This document shows positions 1 through 7,718 of a stretch of DNA of 32,857 nucleotides, piece after piece (the stretch's first letter is position 1; every line of letters begins with the position of its first letter). The DNA lies in NCBI GenBank assembly GCA_021827985.1, contig JAKATL010000034.1, forward strand, positions 1 through 32,857, given 5' to 3'. The notes below the pieces were generated by a model that had not been told where the DNA came from, did no database searches, and saw only the letters and a list, made by a program, of their open reading frames with translations. The position numbers and the translations under genes are program-made. The stretch comes from a bacterium (GTDB taxonomy: Bacteria; Chloroflexota; Dormibacteria; Aeolococcales; Bog-877).

Positions 1-225
1 CTGCTCCGACTCAATCTGGGTCAGGAGCGCCATCACCTGGCTCTGAGACGCCAGGTCGCCCTGGGCTCGGAGCTGGTTCAGAAGCTGGGTCAGTTGGGCC
101 TGGTCACCGGCGAGTCCCTGCTGGGCCCTGGTGTTCGGACCTGGCCCCAGCACAGCGGAGATCCAGACCAACCCGGCCATCGCCACAGCAACCGAGACGC
201 GCCCAATGGCTTGGGCTCCGCGCAT
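1..225 (-). CDS. Exported hypothetical protein, 3' end cut by the window edge
   Basis: The first 75 codons are visible; no stop is reached before the edge. The ATG at 223-225 is preceded on the coding strand by GGGAGGA, a strong ribosome binding site about 4 nt away, which fixes the start. The N-terminus (MRGAQAIGRVSVAVAMAG...) has a basic start and a hydrophobic core of about 15 residues, so it is a probable signal peptide or membrane anchor. The part after residue about 35 is Gln/Leu/Ala-rich and helical (for example LTQLLNQLRAQGDLASQSQ), resembling a coiled-coil segment. It lies 62 bp downstream of hemE on the same strand. I do not recognise the family; a cell-surface or periplasmic helical protein is all that can be said. 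Confidence 0.6.
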   Translation of the reverse strand, partial: MRGAQAIGRVSVAVAMAGLVWISAVLGPGPNTRAQQGLAGDQAQLTQLLNQLRAQGDLASQSQVMALLTQIESEQ

Positions 226-287
226 ACGTCCTCCCACATAGCGCGTGCGTTACGGGGGGGCAAGTTAACCGATAGGTCCCACCGCGG

Positions 288-1343
288 TCAAGTCGGCAGG
301 CGGCGGCCATCCGGCCCACGGAACTGGTGGACGAGTTCCACCAGCCGCTGGAGCTGGGCCGGCTCGGTGTTGGGAAGGACGCCGTGGCCCAGGTTGAACA
401 CGTGGCCCCAACGCCCCCGCGCGCGGGCCAGGACATCCTCGGCCAGCGGCCGGAGGCGCTCCCAGGGGGCCAGCAACGCTGCCGGGTCCAGGTTGCCCTG
501 CAGGAAGTGCTCGGCACCAACCGTGTCCCAAGCGGTGTCCAGGGGCACCCTCCAGTCGACGGAGATCCCGGCGGCCCCGAGGGCGGAGAAGGAGGGGAGC
601 AGGTGGCTGGAAGCGGTGGAGAAGTAGATTGCCGGCACCTTTCCCCGGAGCCGGGCGAAGAGGCCCCGCAGGTGGGGCAGGAGGTGCTCCCGGAACGACC
701 TTACGTCCAGGACGCCAACCCAACTGTCGAAGACCTGAACGACCTCGCAGCCGGCGTTCGCTTGGGCGACCAGGTAGTCGCCGAGGTGGTCTGTGAGGGT
801 GGCCAGGAGCTGCGAGAACACCGCGGGCTCCGTGTGCAGGAGCCCGCGGAGCGCCGGGTAGTCCCGGCTGCCATGTCCCTCGACCAGGTAGCAGGCGAGG
901 GTGAACGGTGACGGCCCGAACCCGATCAGGCCAGCCCGCTCCCCGAGCCGTTCCCGGGCGATGCGAATGCCCTCCAGCAGGAAGGGGTAGGCCTCCTCGG
1001 CGGCGGGGCGGCGCAGCCCGCGGACCTGCTCGGCGCTGCGAATGGGGTCCCCGACCCAGGGACCCACCTCCTCGCGAAGCTCAAAGGGCACCCCCATCCC
1101 CTCCAAGGGAAGCATGATGTCGGCGAAGAGCACGGCTGCGTCGACGCCCAGGAGCTCCACGGGCATGCAGGTGACCTCCGCGCAGAGCTCAGGCTGGTGC
1201 ACCATCTCCATCAGCCCCCAGCGCCGCCGGAGCTCCCGGTACGGGGGCAGGGACCGACCCGCCTGGCGCATGAACCACACCGGCGTGGCGTCGACCTGCT
1301 GGCGCCGCACGGCGCCTAGCAGCCGTGCCCGTCCGCCCCTCAC
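288..1343 (-). CDS. hemE: Uroporphyrinogen decarboxylase (HemE)
   Basis: Cytosolic enzyme that decarboxylates the four acetate side chains of uroporphyrinogen III to give coproporphyrinogen III in heme synthesis. The 351-residue product has the family signature PVWFMRQAGRSLPPYRE near residues 21-37, the substrate-binding/catalytic aspartate in VLFADIMLPL (about D75), and the C-terminal HVFNLGHGVLPNTEP block. The length matches the family's usual 340-360 residues. I chose the GTG at 1341-1343. An in-frame ATG at 1380-1382 would add 13 residues without family resemblance and would run into the divergent prenyltransferase gene. No other heme gene is in the window; the next gene downstream is unrelated and separated by 62 bp. 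Confidence 0.95.
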   Translation of the reverse strand: MRGGRARLLGAVRRQQVDATPVWFMRQAGRSLPPYRELRRRWGLMEMVHQPELCAEVTCMPVELLGVDAAVLFADIMLPLEGMGVPFELREEVGPWVGDPIRSAEQVRGLRRPAAEEAYPFLLEGIRIARERLGERAGLIGFGPSPFTLACYLVEGHGSRDYPALRGLLHTEPAVFSQLLATLTDHLGDYLVAQANAGCEVVQVFDSWVGVLDVRSFREHLLPHLRGLFARLRGKVPAIYFSTASSHLLPSFSALGAAGISVDWRVPLDTAWDTVGAEHFLQGNLDPAALLAPWERLRPLAEDVLARARGRWGHVFNLGHGVLPNTEPAQLQRLVELVHQFRGPDGRRLPT

Positions 1344-1375
1344 CGCTCGCCCATTTGGTCCACCATCATGGGAGC

Positions 1376-2242
1376 ATGCCAAATCGGAGTGGGTCGCTGA
1401 GCGGCTGGGTCGCGGCCGCCCACCTGGGTCCCTCTCTGGCCTGCACCGCGTTCACCGCCCTCTCCGGATGGGCGGCCACCCGCGCAGGCGGCCGTGGCGG
1501 GTCCCGCACCGCGGCGATTCTGGCGTCCCTGGCGATGGCCCTGGCCCAGGTAAGCACCGGCTCGCTCAACGACGTTGCCGATCATCGGGCGGATTCGATC
1601 CACCAGCCGTATAAACCAATCCCCCGCGGCCAGGTGACGCGGCCGGCGGTCCTGGTCTTTGCCCTCGGCACCGGGGCCGGCTCGCTCCTGGTTGCCGCGC
1701 TGGCCGGGCGTCGGGCACTCAAGGTCATGGCACTGGGGCTGGCTAGTGGCTGGGCCTACGACCTCTGGCTGCGTCGCACCCCGCTCTCCTGGGCGCCCTT
1801 TGCGGTCGGCATCGGGACGGTGCCACTGCTGGGACCGGCGGCGCTGGGTTTGCCGCCCGTCCGTCCCCGCCTGCTGATGGCGATGGCCAGCCTGCTGGGA
1901 CTCGCGCTGCACCTCGCCAACGGCGGGCCGGACGCCGCCCGCGACCGGGCCGCCGGGCGCAAGAGCCTCCCCGTGCTTCTCGGGGTGCGAGGGAGTCGGC
2001 TCGGCGCTCACGCCACCCTGACCGGAGCGGCGGCGCTGAGCGTGTTGAGCTCGCCGGGTGCGGCCCGCGGATGGGCGCTACGGGGTGCGGGGGCCGGGCT
2101 GGGGCTGCTGGCCGTCGACCGTGTCCTTTTGGAAGCCGAGCGCCGTCCCGGGCAGTACCCGTTTGTGCTCCCGGTCCTGGCGGCGGGGGCGATCGCGGGC
2201 GGCTGGCTGGTCAGTTCTGCGGGCACGGGAGCCGGTCGGTGA
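1376..2242 (+). CDS. UbiA-family membrane prenyltransferase
   Basis: Integral membrane enzyme expected to transfer a prenyl chain from an allylic diphosphate to an aromatic, tetrapyrrole or polar acceptor. Both Asp-rich Mg-diphosphate motifs are present: NDVADHRAD (N65, D66, D69, D73) followed by the typical QPYKPIPRG, and PDAARDRAAG (D186, D190). The rest is a set of hydrophobic helices, 288 residues in all, normal for the superfamily. ATG 1376 is preferred; ATG 1325 would overlap hemE. There is no convincing ribosome binding site for 1376. It is divergent from hemE with only 32 bp between starts. The acceptor cannot be named; the neighbouring hemE makes a tetrapyrrole acceptor possible, but quinone or lipid substrates are equally open. 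The stop overlaps the start of the next gene (GTGA). Confidence 0.85.
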   Translation: MPNRSGSLSGWVAAAHLGPSLACTAFTALSGWAATRAGGRGGSRTAAILASLAMALAQVSTGSLNDVADHRADSIHQPYKPIPRGQVTRPAVLVFALGTGAGSLLVAALAGRRALKVMALGLASGWAYDLWLRRTPLSWAPFAVGIGTVPLLGPAALGLPPVRPRLLMAMASLLGLALHLANGGPDAARDRAAGRKSLPVLLGVRGSRLGAHATLTGAAALSVLSSPGAARGWALRGAGAGLGLLAVDRVLLEAERRPGQYPFVLPVLAAGAIAGGWLVSSAGTGAGR

Positions 2243-2808
2243 CCGGGCAGCCGGTGCCCGGCACCGAGGTGCGGCTGCGCCCTTCGCCCCGAGAGCGCTG
2301 GCTGGCCGCCTGGAGTGCCGCGCGGGTCCTGGCGCTCTTGCTGATCCCGGTCGGGGTGGTCCTCGCCCTCCTGACCGGGAGCTGGGGCTGGCTCCTGGTT
2401 CTGGAGATGTGGGCGGTGCTTTCGGCTGTCCTCTCGTACGTGGGCCAGGGCCAGAACGCGGTCTATGTGGGCGAGCTGGGGGTTCGGCGGATAACCAAGG
2501 GCTGCAGCGTGACCGCCACCTGGTCGGGCCTGGAAGGGATCGAGGTGACCATCCCCGGCCAGCGGATCGTGGTCTTCCAAATCAACAGCAGCGACTACCG
2601 CATCGAGCGATCCGGCTGGGGCAGCCGGCGCAACCTGGAGGCCCTGCGGCGCAACCCCCCCGACGGCATCAAGCTGCGCTTGGACCGCCAGACCGCCGAC
2701 ACCCTGGTCACCATGGTCCGCGAACACCGCCCTGACCTCTCAGGGGTCTCCGACTGGGATTGGACCAGCCGGCCCAGCGGCGGGGTCCAGCCGACTTCGA
2801 GGTCCTAG
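2239..2808 (+). CDS. Membrane protein with possible PH-like C-terminal domain
   Basis: A 189-residue protein whose GTG start (2239-2241) overlaps the TGA of the UbiA gene, so the two are translationally coupled. Residues about 25-65 form two adjacent hydrophobic segments separated by LLTGSWG. The C-terminal part (YVGELGVRRITKG..., then IEVTIPGQRIVVFQINSSDYRI) reads as beta-rich and ends in helices, an arrangement like bacterial PH/YcxB-type domains following two transmembrane helices. That family assignment is inference from pattern only. The stop TAG shares a CTAG tetranucleotide with the stop of the convergent small gene, so the two genes end in the same four bases. Confidence 0.75.
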   Translation: MTGQPVPGTEVRLRPSPRERWLAAWSAARVLALLLIPVGVVLALLTGSWGWLLVLEMWAVLSAVLSYVGQGQNAVYVGELGVRRITKGCSVTATWSGLEGIEVTIPGQRIVVFQINSSDYRIERSGWGSRRNLEALRRNPPDGIKLRLDRQTADTLVTMVREHRPDLSGVSDWDWTSRPSGGVQPTSRS

Positions 2809-3041
2809 TCCGGGCCGGCCCGCAGCAACCCCCGAAGTATCGCCCGGGCCTCGGCCCTCTCGCTCTCCAAGAGCGCCAGCAGCTGTTGACCGCCATCCAG
2901 AAGCGTCTCGGCCTGGCGGAGCAGTTCGGGACTCTGCGCTCCCTGGAGGCGGCTGTGCAGCCGCTCCAGTCGGCGCAGAACCGATCTCGCCTCACTGGTG
3001 GCAGCATCCAGCTCCCGGAGGTCGCTCAGAGACCCGGCCAT
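2805..3041 (-). CDS. Small helical hypothetical protein (78 aa)
   Basis: Begins at ATG 3039-3041 and ends in the CTAG stop shared with the convergent membrane protein gene. The whole product is heptad-like and rich in Leu, Arg, Glu and Ala (for example ARSVLRRLERLHSRLQ and LLALLESERAEARAILRGLL), predicting two or three amphipathic helices or a coiled coil without a membrane segment. This composition is coding-like and clearly different from the Pro/Arg/Gly-rich shadows in other frames. It lies 154 bp downstream of the MFS gene and could be the last cistron of the secretion operon, or stand alone. I do not recognise the family. Confidence 0.6.
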   Translation of the reverse strand: MAGSLSDLRELDAATSEARSVLRRLERLHSRLQGAQSPELLRQAETLLDGGQQLLALLESERAEARAILRGLLRAGPD

Positions 3042-3195
3042 CGCCTGCTATCCCCCACCGTGCCCAGCATGCGCGCCATTGCCACCCAGCGTCCCGCTAC
3101 CTGCCGGGGACCTGCCGAGGCTTGGCGTCCCCTATCCGCAGGGGGCAGCGTCCTCAGCCTCGGGGTTCCTCGGGCGCGGCCCCGCAGGCCGGCTC

Positions 3196-4449
3196 TCACG
3201 TTGACGCCTGGCCGCCGGCCGACCAGCGGCTCGGACCTCGTCCAACACACGGAATCAGAAGGAGTCCGGCTCCCACGTATGAGCCGGCCATCACCCCGAA
3301 GCCGGCGGCGAAGCCGAGGTGCTGGATGATCTGACCGATGGCCACGATCCAGAGCGACCCAACGCCATACGACAGCGCGAAGTAGTAGCCGAACATCCCG
3401 GCCTGGGCCGAGGTGGTGATGCTCTCGCTGACCAGGGCCTGCAGCAGCGGGTTCTCCACGTAGGCCACCAGCCCGACGAGCAGAGCCAGCACCGCCAGGC
3501 CGGCGAGCGGCAGCGAAGAAGCCAGGCCGAAGGCCAGGACCGCGATTGCCGAAAGGGCGTAGGCGCCCCACAGCACCGGGATGCGTCCGAGCCGGTCCGA
3601 GAGCGGCCCGCCCAGGATCGGTCCCAGGACCGCCCCCACGAGGACCACATTGAAGATCACCCCCACCGTGGCCTCTGGCAGGTGGACCCCGTTGCGCAGG
3701 TAGAGGGGGATGAAGGCGTTGAGCGTCCCCAGCCCACGACCACCGGCAGCGACCGTGGCGGCAGCCACCCCGAAGATCGCCACCCGGGGGTTGACCAGCT
3801 GATCGCGCCGAATGCGCGGCAGGTGGGGACGTAGGCTCGGTCGGGGCACACCCTTGCCTCGATCGCCGGGGACGGGAGGGAAGGTGAGGAGCAAGATGAG
3901 ACCGAGAAGGAAGAGCGGAATGGCAAGTATGAGGAGGGTCGGCCTCCAGCCCAGATTGGCAATCAGCAGTGCCGCCGGAATGGGGATTACTAGCGAACCC
4001 ACGCTTCCTCCGATGGTGGCGACGCTGAGGGCGGTTCCCCGTCGCTCGGGGTACACCCGGGCCGCCACCGAACTCCCCACCGGGTGCTGCTGGCTCGATC
4101 CCAGCAGGGCCAGCCCCTGACCCGTCGCAAAGACGGGGTAGGTGGGCGCCACCGCGCCGAGGATGGCGCAGAGCCCCACCATGAGGTTCTGGCACCCGAG
4201 GATCCAGCGCGCGGCCACCCGCTGGCCGACGTACCCGGCACTGGCCTGGGTGAGGCCGCCCACCACCCCGATCACCCCTACGGCCAGCCCCAGGGTGGCG
4301 TAGTTGAGGTGGAAGTCGACCAGGATCGCCGGGTAGGTCAGCGGCAGGAGGCCCGAGTACATGTGCTGGCCGGCGTGCGAGGTCGCCACCAGGCCGAGCG
4401 CGCGCCGCCGCGCCCGCCTGCCCGCGTCGAGTTCCGCGGCCGCCTCCAC
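3196..4449 (-). CDS. MFS transporter, fosmidomycin-resistance (Fsr)-like
   Basis: About 417 residues with roughly twelve hydrophobic segments, typical of the major facilitator superfamily. The N-terminal SHAGQHMYSGLLPLTYPAI and the loop GSSQQHPVGSSVAARVYPERRG resemble the Fsr/FsmR subgroup, whose characterised member exports fosmidomycin. Substrate here is unknown. The second half keeps an RLGRIP-type cytoplasmic loop (SDRLGRIPVLWG). I chose GTG 4447-4449, directly before the first conserved residues and 19 nt after the stop of the CHAP gene. A longer in-frame start at 4569 would overlap that gene by 101 nt. It is the last clear member of the minus-strand secretion operon, so it may export a small molecule or simply have been captured there. 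Confidence 0.85.
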   Translation of the reverse strand: MEAAAELDAGRRARRRALGLVATSHAGQHMYSGLLPLTYPAILVDFHLNYATLGLAVGVIGVVGGLTQASAGYVGQRVAARWILGCQNLMVGLCAILGAVAPTYPVFATGQGLALLGSSQQHPVGSSVAARVYPERRGTALSVATIGGSVGSLVIPIPAALLIANLGWRPTLLILAIPLFLLGLILLLTFPPVPGDRGKGVPRPSLRPHLPRIRRDQLVNPRVAIFGVAAATVAAGGRGLGTLNAFIPLYLRNGVHLPEATVGVIFNVVLVGAVLGPILGGPLSDRLGRIPVLWGAYALSAIAVLAFGLASSLPLAGLAVLALLVGLVAYVENPLLQALVSESITTSAQAGMFGYYFALSYGVGSLWIVAIGQIIQHLGFAAGFGVMAGSYVGAGLLLIPCVGRGPSRWSAGGQAST

Positions 4450-4468
4450 GGTTGCAGCATACGAAGCG

Positions 4469-5149
4469 TCAGGACGGGGACGGCAGCGGTGCAGGACCGT
4501 AGACGAACCCGAGGAGGGTCTCGGTCGGACTCCCCGTGGCCCCCGCTGCGACCCCTCTGAGGTCCACATAGGGCGGGGCGGGGCCGGGGAGCGCCCAGTT
4601 GGACTCCGCCACCGTGTACGACCCTTCCGCGCTCACCCCGACCACGAAGGCCACGTGCCCAGGCCCCCGATCTCCGAACACCGCGATCGCCCCCAGCTCT
4701 GGGGAGACGCCGACCGCGTAGCCCGCCGCTGACGCCAGCTCCAGCCACTGCCCCCCATTGCCGCCCAGGAGGCCCTGGGGCGTGTGCCAGGTGACCAGCC
4801 GGCGAGTGGCCACGTACCAGGTGCACTGACCGGTGGAGAACCCCTGGTAGTTGGCGGGGAACGGCTCGGGGTGTCCGGTGCAGGCCGACGGCTGGACCGC
4901 CAGCGCCCCGGGCTCGGGTCCGCACGGCGCCGCCCAGTTTGGAAAGGAGGGAGAGCTCGCCAGCACCACCTCTCCCGGCCGCAGGACCAGCCCCCCAGGA
5001 TCTGGGAGCAGGCCACCCAGAGCCGGCCACCCGGCAGCCGCCGCGCCAGCGCCCAGCAATCCCACCAGGCTGGCCCCCAGGACCACTGGGACCAGGCAGC
5101 CCAGGGCCAGCAGGGCACCCATACCGGACAGCCAGTGCCGGGGACTCAT
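4469..5149 (-). CDS. CHAP-domain cell-wall hydrolase of the secretion operon
   Basis: A 226-residue protein with one N-terminal transmembrane helix (about residues 10-40) and a C-terminal CHAP (NlpC/P60-like cysteine amidase/peptidase) domain. The catalytic cysteine is in GQCTWYVATRR (C109) and the histidine in GHVAFVVGV (H165), followed by YTVAESNW, which usually provides the third polar residue. CHAP enzymes cut peptidoglycan. In Gram-positive-type conjugation systems a CHAP or VirB1-like enzyme opens the wall for the translocation channel. The ATG (5147-5149) overlaps the VirB4-type gene stop as ATGA, which fixes the start and ties it to the operon. Confidence 0.88.
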   Translation of the reverse strand: MSPRHWLSGMGALLALGCLVPVVLGASLVGLLGAGAAAAGWPALGGLLPDPGGLVLRPGEVVLASSPSFPNWAAPCGPEPGALAVQPSACTGHPEPFPANYQGFSTGQCTWYVATRRLVTWHTPQGLLGGNGGQWLELASAAGYAVGVSPELGAIAVFGDRGPGHVAFVVGVSAEGSYTVAESNWALPGPAPPYVDLRGVAAGATGSPTETLLGFVYGPAPLPSPS

Positions 5150-7347
5150 GGGGAGTCCGCGGCCAGTTGACCGGTGCTCAGTGCTGGCCACCACTCTCGA
5201 GGAGCGCCCCCTCGGAAGCTGGCGTGCTCATCCCCGGCCAGCACCAGCCCGCAGCCCGGCTCCGCATCTCGGAGGAGCTCGCACTCCGCGTCGGAGAGCG
5301 AGAACGCGCGCCGCACCCCGGGAAGAGCCACCGGCTCCTGGCGGAGCAGCAGCTTGGTGTGACAGTTGCGGATCACCACGTTGCCCACGGGCGAGTTGAG
5401 GAAGTCCTCGACCACCTGCGAAACCACCAGCAGCCCGGCTCCCAGCTTGCGGATGCGCCGAGCCATGCTCTCCAGGAACCGGGCTCCGGAGGGGGAGGAG
5501 AGCAGGACCTCGGCCTCATCCACGACCACCAGGGTGGGATGGGTGTGCGGGAGCTCGAGGTCCGCTTCCAGGTGCCAGAGCACCAGCTCCATGGCCGCCC
5601 CCAGGAGCTCCTCCCGGGCGTGGAGGTGGCGCAGGGAGACCACCAATGCGTCGTCGACATCGAGTCCGCCGGCGCCGTGGAAGACCCCTGACCCGGGACC
5701 GGCTGCCTGTCGTTGCAGCCCGGCTGCGAGCTCCCCATGGCCCGCCACCTCCAGCTGCTCCAGGACTTCGGAGAGTCCAGCCCTCATAGGCTGGAGCCGA
5801 AGGGCGGTCAGAGCGGCGAGCCCCACGGCCTCCATGGAGCTCCTCGAGGTGGCCGACCGGCTCGACCCCAGCAGCCGGCCCAGCAGAGGAAGCGCCCGCT
5901 CGACCCGCCGGTCAGGCTCCTGGCCAGGTGGCCCGAGTACATTCAGCCCGCGCTCATCGGTCGCGCCCAGTTCCAGGCACCGTGCTCCGAGAAGTGTCCC
6001 CAGCTTCAGATACTCCCCGGCGGGGTCCAGGCACCGCAGACGGCAACCCTGGAGGGAGAGACGGGCCGCGAGCAATTTGGAGGTGAAGGACTTGCCCCCG
6101 CCTGAGGTCCCCAGGACCAGGATGTTGCGGTTGGGATTGGACGCGGCCAGGGGATCGACCGTCACCAGCTCCCTCGTGCTGGGGCTGGGTCCCAGGAGCA
6201 CCCCGTTCGGCGCGTCCAAGGCGGCCCGCAGGAAGGGGATGGCGGTGGCCGTGGCTGCCGTCGTCATGTCCCGGGACCACCCGAGGGGGTCAACACCGAG
6301 CGGCAGCGTGGCTCGCCATCCGTCGGCCTGGCGGTTGAACAGCGGAACCGGGGTGCACCCCAGCTCGAATAGGGTGTTCACCAGCTGCTCCCACCCGAGC
6401 TCCATCTCAGCCTGGCTGGATCCCTCCACCGTGATGCAGGTCACCAGCCGCATGAGGCGGTCCTCCTCCAGGAGGACCCGCTCCTCGAGGGCCAGAGCGT
6501 CCTCGAGTGCGGCCCGTGTGCCTGCATCTGGGCGCCGACCCTGGCGCCGGTCGACCTCCAGCCCTGTCTCGAAGGTGCGGATCCGTCGGCGCAGGTGGCC
6601 CAGGCTGTGCAGCTTCGGCATCGGGTACAGGTGCTGGGCTATCCGGATCGGAGCTGCGCCGGCCAGCACCAGTGGGGCCAGCCAGCCCAGCTGCAGACGG
6701 CGGGGGAAGCCGCGCACGACCAAGCTGCGGACCACCCGGTCCGAGAACTCCAACCGGTCCGGCCTCACGGTGACCATGTCTGGCGCCAACCAGCTGGCGA
6801 AGCTGGCAGTGGGACGGCCGCTCCTCCCCCCGGTCAGCTCCTGGAGGAGGCGCAGCCAATCCCCGTCTTCGAGGGGACGGGGGTGCAGTCCCGGACCGGT
6901 CAAGGCTGCGGCGACCGATCTCCGGCGCTGCTCCAGCTCGAACGTGTCACGACGGCGAACTTGCCCCGGCAGCGCCCCCCGCAGGCTTGCCGGGGAGTCG
7001 TCCCAGATCACGGCCAGGTGCCGGCGAAGGTGCACCTGGCCACTGGCCATGAGTCCCGCCGAGTACTCGGCGTCCGCGCGCCCGATGGTGGTTGGCACCG
7101 GGTGTGTCGAGGGGGCCAGGGGCCGGGAGATGGTGTAGAGGGAGACGGGCCCGGAGAGGGTGGAGAGCGCTCGCCAGTAGCGCCTCCAGACCAGCTGTCG
7201 CTCGGCGCCGGAGCGCAGCAGAAGGTTTAGGGCGGCCAGTTCCAGCCCGACCCGGCGGCGCCCGTCCCGGAGGCTAGCCACGCCGCCCTCCAGGTAGGCG
7301 ACGTCGATGAGGTCCAGGGTCGATCCGACCCGCGACCGCAGCCTCAT
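5146..7347 (-). CDS. VirB4/TraC-type secretion ATPase
   Basis: The 733-residue protein is the energy-providing ATPase of a type IV secretion channel, acting at the inner face of the membrane. Walker A is GTSGGGKS (residues 413-420) and Walker B is VVVDEAEVLL (about 607-616). RLRCLDPAGEYLKLG and the late motif LLVVSQVVEDFLNSP are typical of VirB4. The N-terminal 400 residues match the VirB4 N-domain in size. ATG 7345-7347 overlaps the stop of the PrgI-like gene as ATGA. A longer in-frame start at 7641 lies inside that gene and its extra residues are Pro/Arg-rich shadow. Its 3' end overlaps the CHAP gene. Both motif glycines/lysines and the DE pair are intact, so it should be active. Confidence 0.93.
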   Translation of the reverse strand: MRLRSRVGSTLDLIDVAYLEGGVASLRDGRRRVGLELAALNLLLRSGAERQLVWRRYWRALSTLSGPVSLYTISRPLAPSTHPVPTTIGRADAEYSAGLMASGQVHLRRHLAVIWDDSPASLRGALPGQVRRRDTFELEQRRRSVAAALTGPGLHPRPLEDGDWLRLLQELTGGRSGRPTASFASWLAPDMVTVRPDRLEFSDRVVRSLVVRGFPRRLQLGWLAPLVLAGAAPIRIAQHLYPMPKLHSLGHLRRRIRTFETGLEVDRRQGRRPDAGTRAALEDALALEERVLLEEDRLMRLVTCITVEGSSQAEMELGWEQLVNTLFELGCTPVPLFNRQADGWRATLPLGVDPLGWSRDMTTAATATAIPFLRAALDAPNGVLLGPSPSTRELVTVDPLAASNPNRNILVLGTSGGGKSFTSKLLAARLSLQGCRLRCLDPAGEYLKLGTLLGARCLELGATDERGLNVLGPPGQEPDRRVERALPLLGRLLGSSRSATSRSSMEAVGLAALTALRLQPMRAGLSEVLEQLEVAGHGELAAGLQRQAAGPGSGVFHGAGGLDVDDALVVSLRHLHAREELLGAAMELVLWHLEADLELPHTHPTLVVVDEAEVLLSSPSGARFLESMARRIRKLGAGLLVVSQVVEDFLNSPVGNVVIRNCHTKLLLRQEPVALPGVRRAFSLSDAECELLRDAEPGCGLVLAGDEHASFRGGAPREWWPALSTGQLAADSP

Positions 7348-7718
7348 TGGCGGGGGGTGGCTCCCGAGGGCATGGTCCAGGAGATGGGCCAGCGCTCCGC
7401 ACCGTCCACGTCGCGGAACTCCGCACGCGACCTCACCAGGTCCGGATGGCACAGCCGCCTGCGCTGGGCCCGAAACCGCGCCGCGTCCAGGAGGTAGGCA
7501 TCGAGCCGGCGGCCTCGGCGGCTGCCGAAGCCCAGAACGACGCAGCCGGCCGCCCACGGCACGGCCCCGATCAGGGTGGCATCCAGGCCACAATGGGCGT
7601 GGATCAGGATCATTGGCAGGACGGCCGCTCCGCCTAGCCAACCCAGCTGCGGGGTGGTCAGCCCGCCCCAGCGGCTGGGCACGTCGGAGATGGGCTGCGG
7701 TACTTCGGCCTCCATCAT
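7344..7718 (-). CDS. PrgI/VirB3-like small membrane protein
   Basis: A 124-residue protein starting MMEAEVPQPISDVPSRWGGLTT-, followed by two hydrophobic segments (LGWLGGAAVLPMILIHA and IGAVPWAAGCVVLGFGS) and a basic cytoplasmic tail. This two-helix arrangement with an N-terminal PQ-DV-PSR-like motif, directly upstream of a VirB4 ATPase, is that of PrgI-family proteins of Gram-positive conjugation systems. PrgI takes the place of VirB3. The ATG at 7716-7718 overlaps the TrbL-like gene stop (ATGA) and the stop overlaps the VirB4 start (ATGA), so it is coupled on both sides. Confidence 0.8.
   Translation of the reverse strand: MMEAEVPQPISDVPSRWGGLTTPQLGWLGGAAVLPMILIHAHCGLDATLIGAVPWAAGCVVLGFGSRRGRRLDAYLLDAARFRAQRRRLCHPDLVRSRAEFRDVDGAERWPISWTMPSGATPRQ

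Noticed and set aside
2071..2238. Longer N-terminus for the membrane protein after the UbiA gene
   Set aside because: These codons lie inside the UbiA gene and give a Gly/Arg/Ala-rich segment; the GTG overlapping the UbiA stop explains the start.
5366..7138. A 590-codon plus-strand frame opposite the VirB4-type gene
   Set aside because: Ser/Arg/Pro-rich shadow of a gene with intact Walker A and B motifs and overlap-coupled ends.
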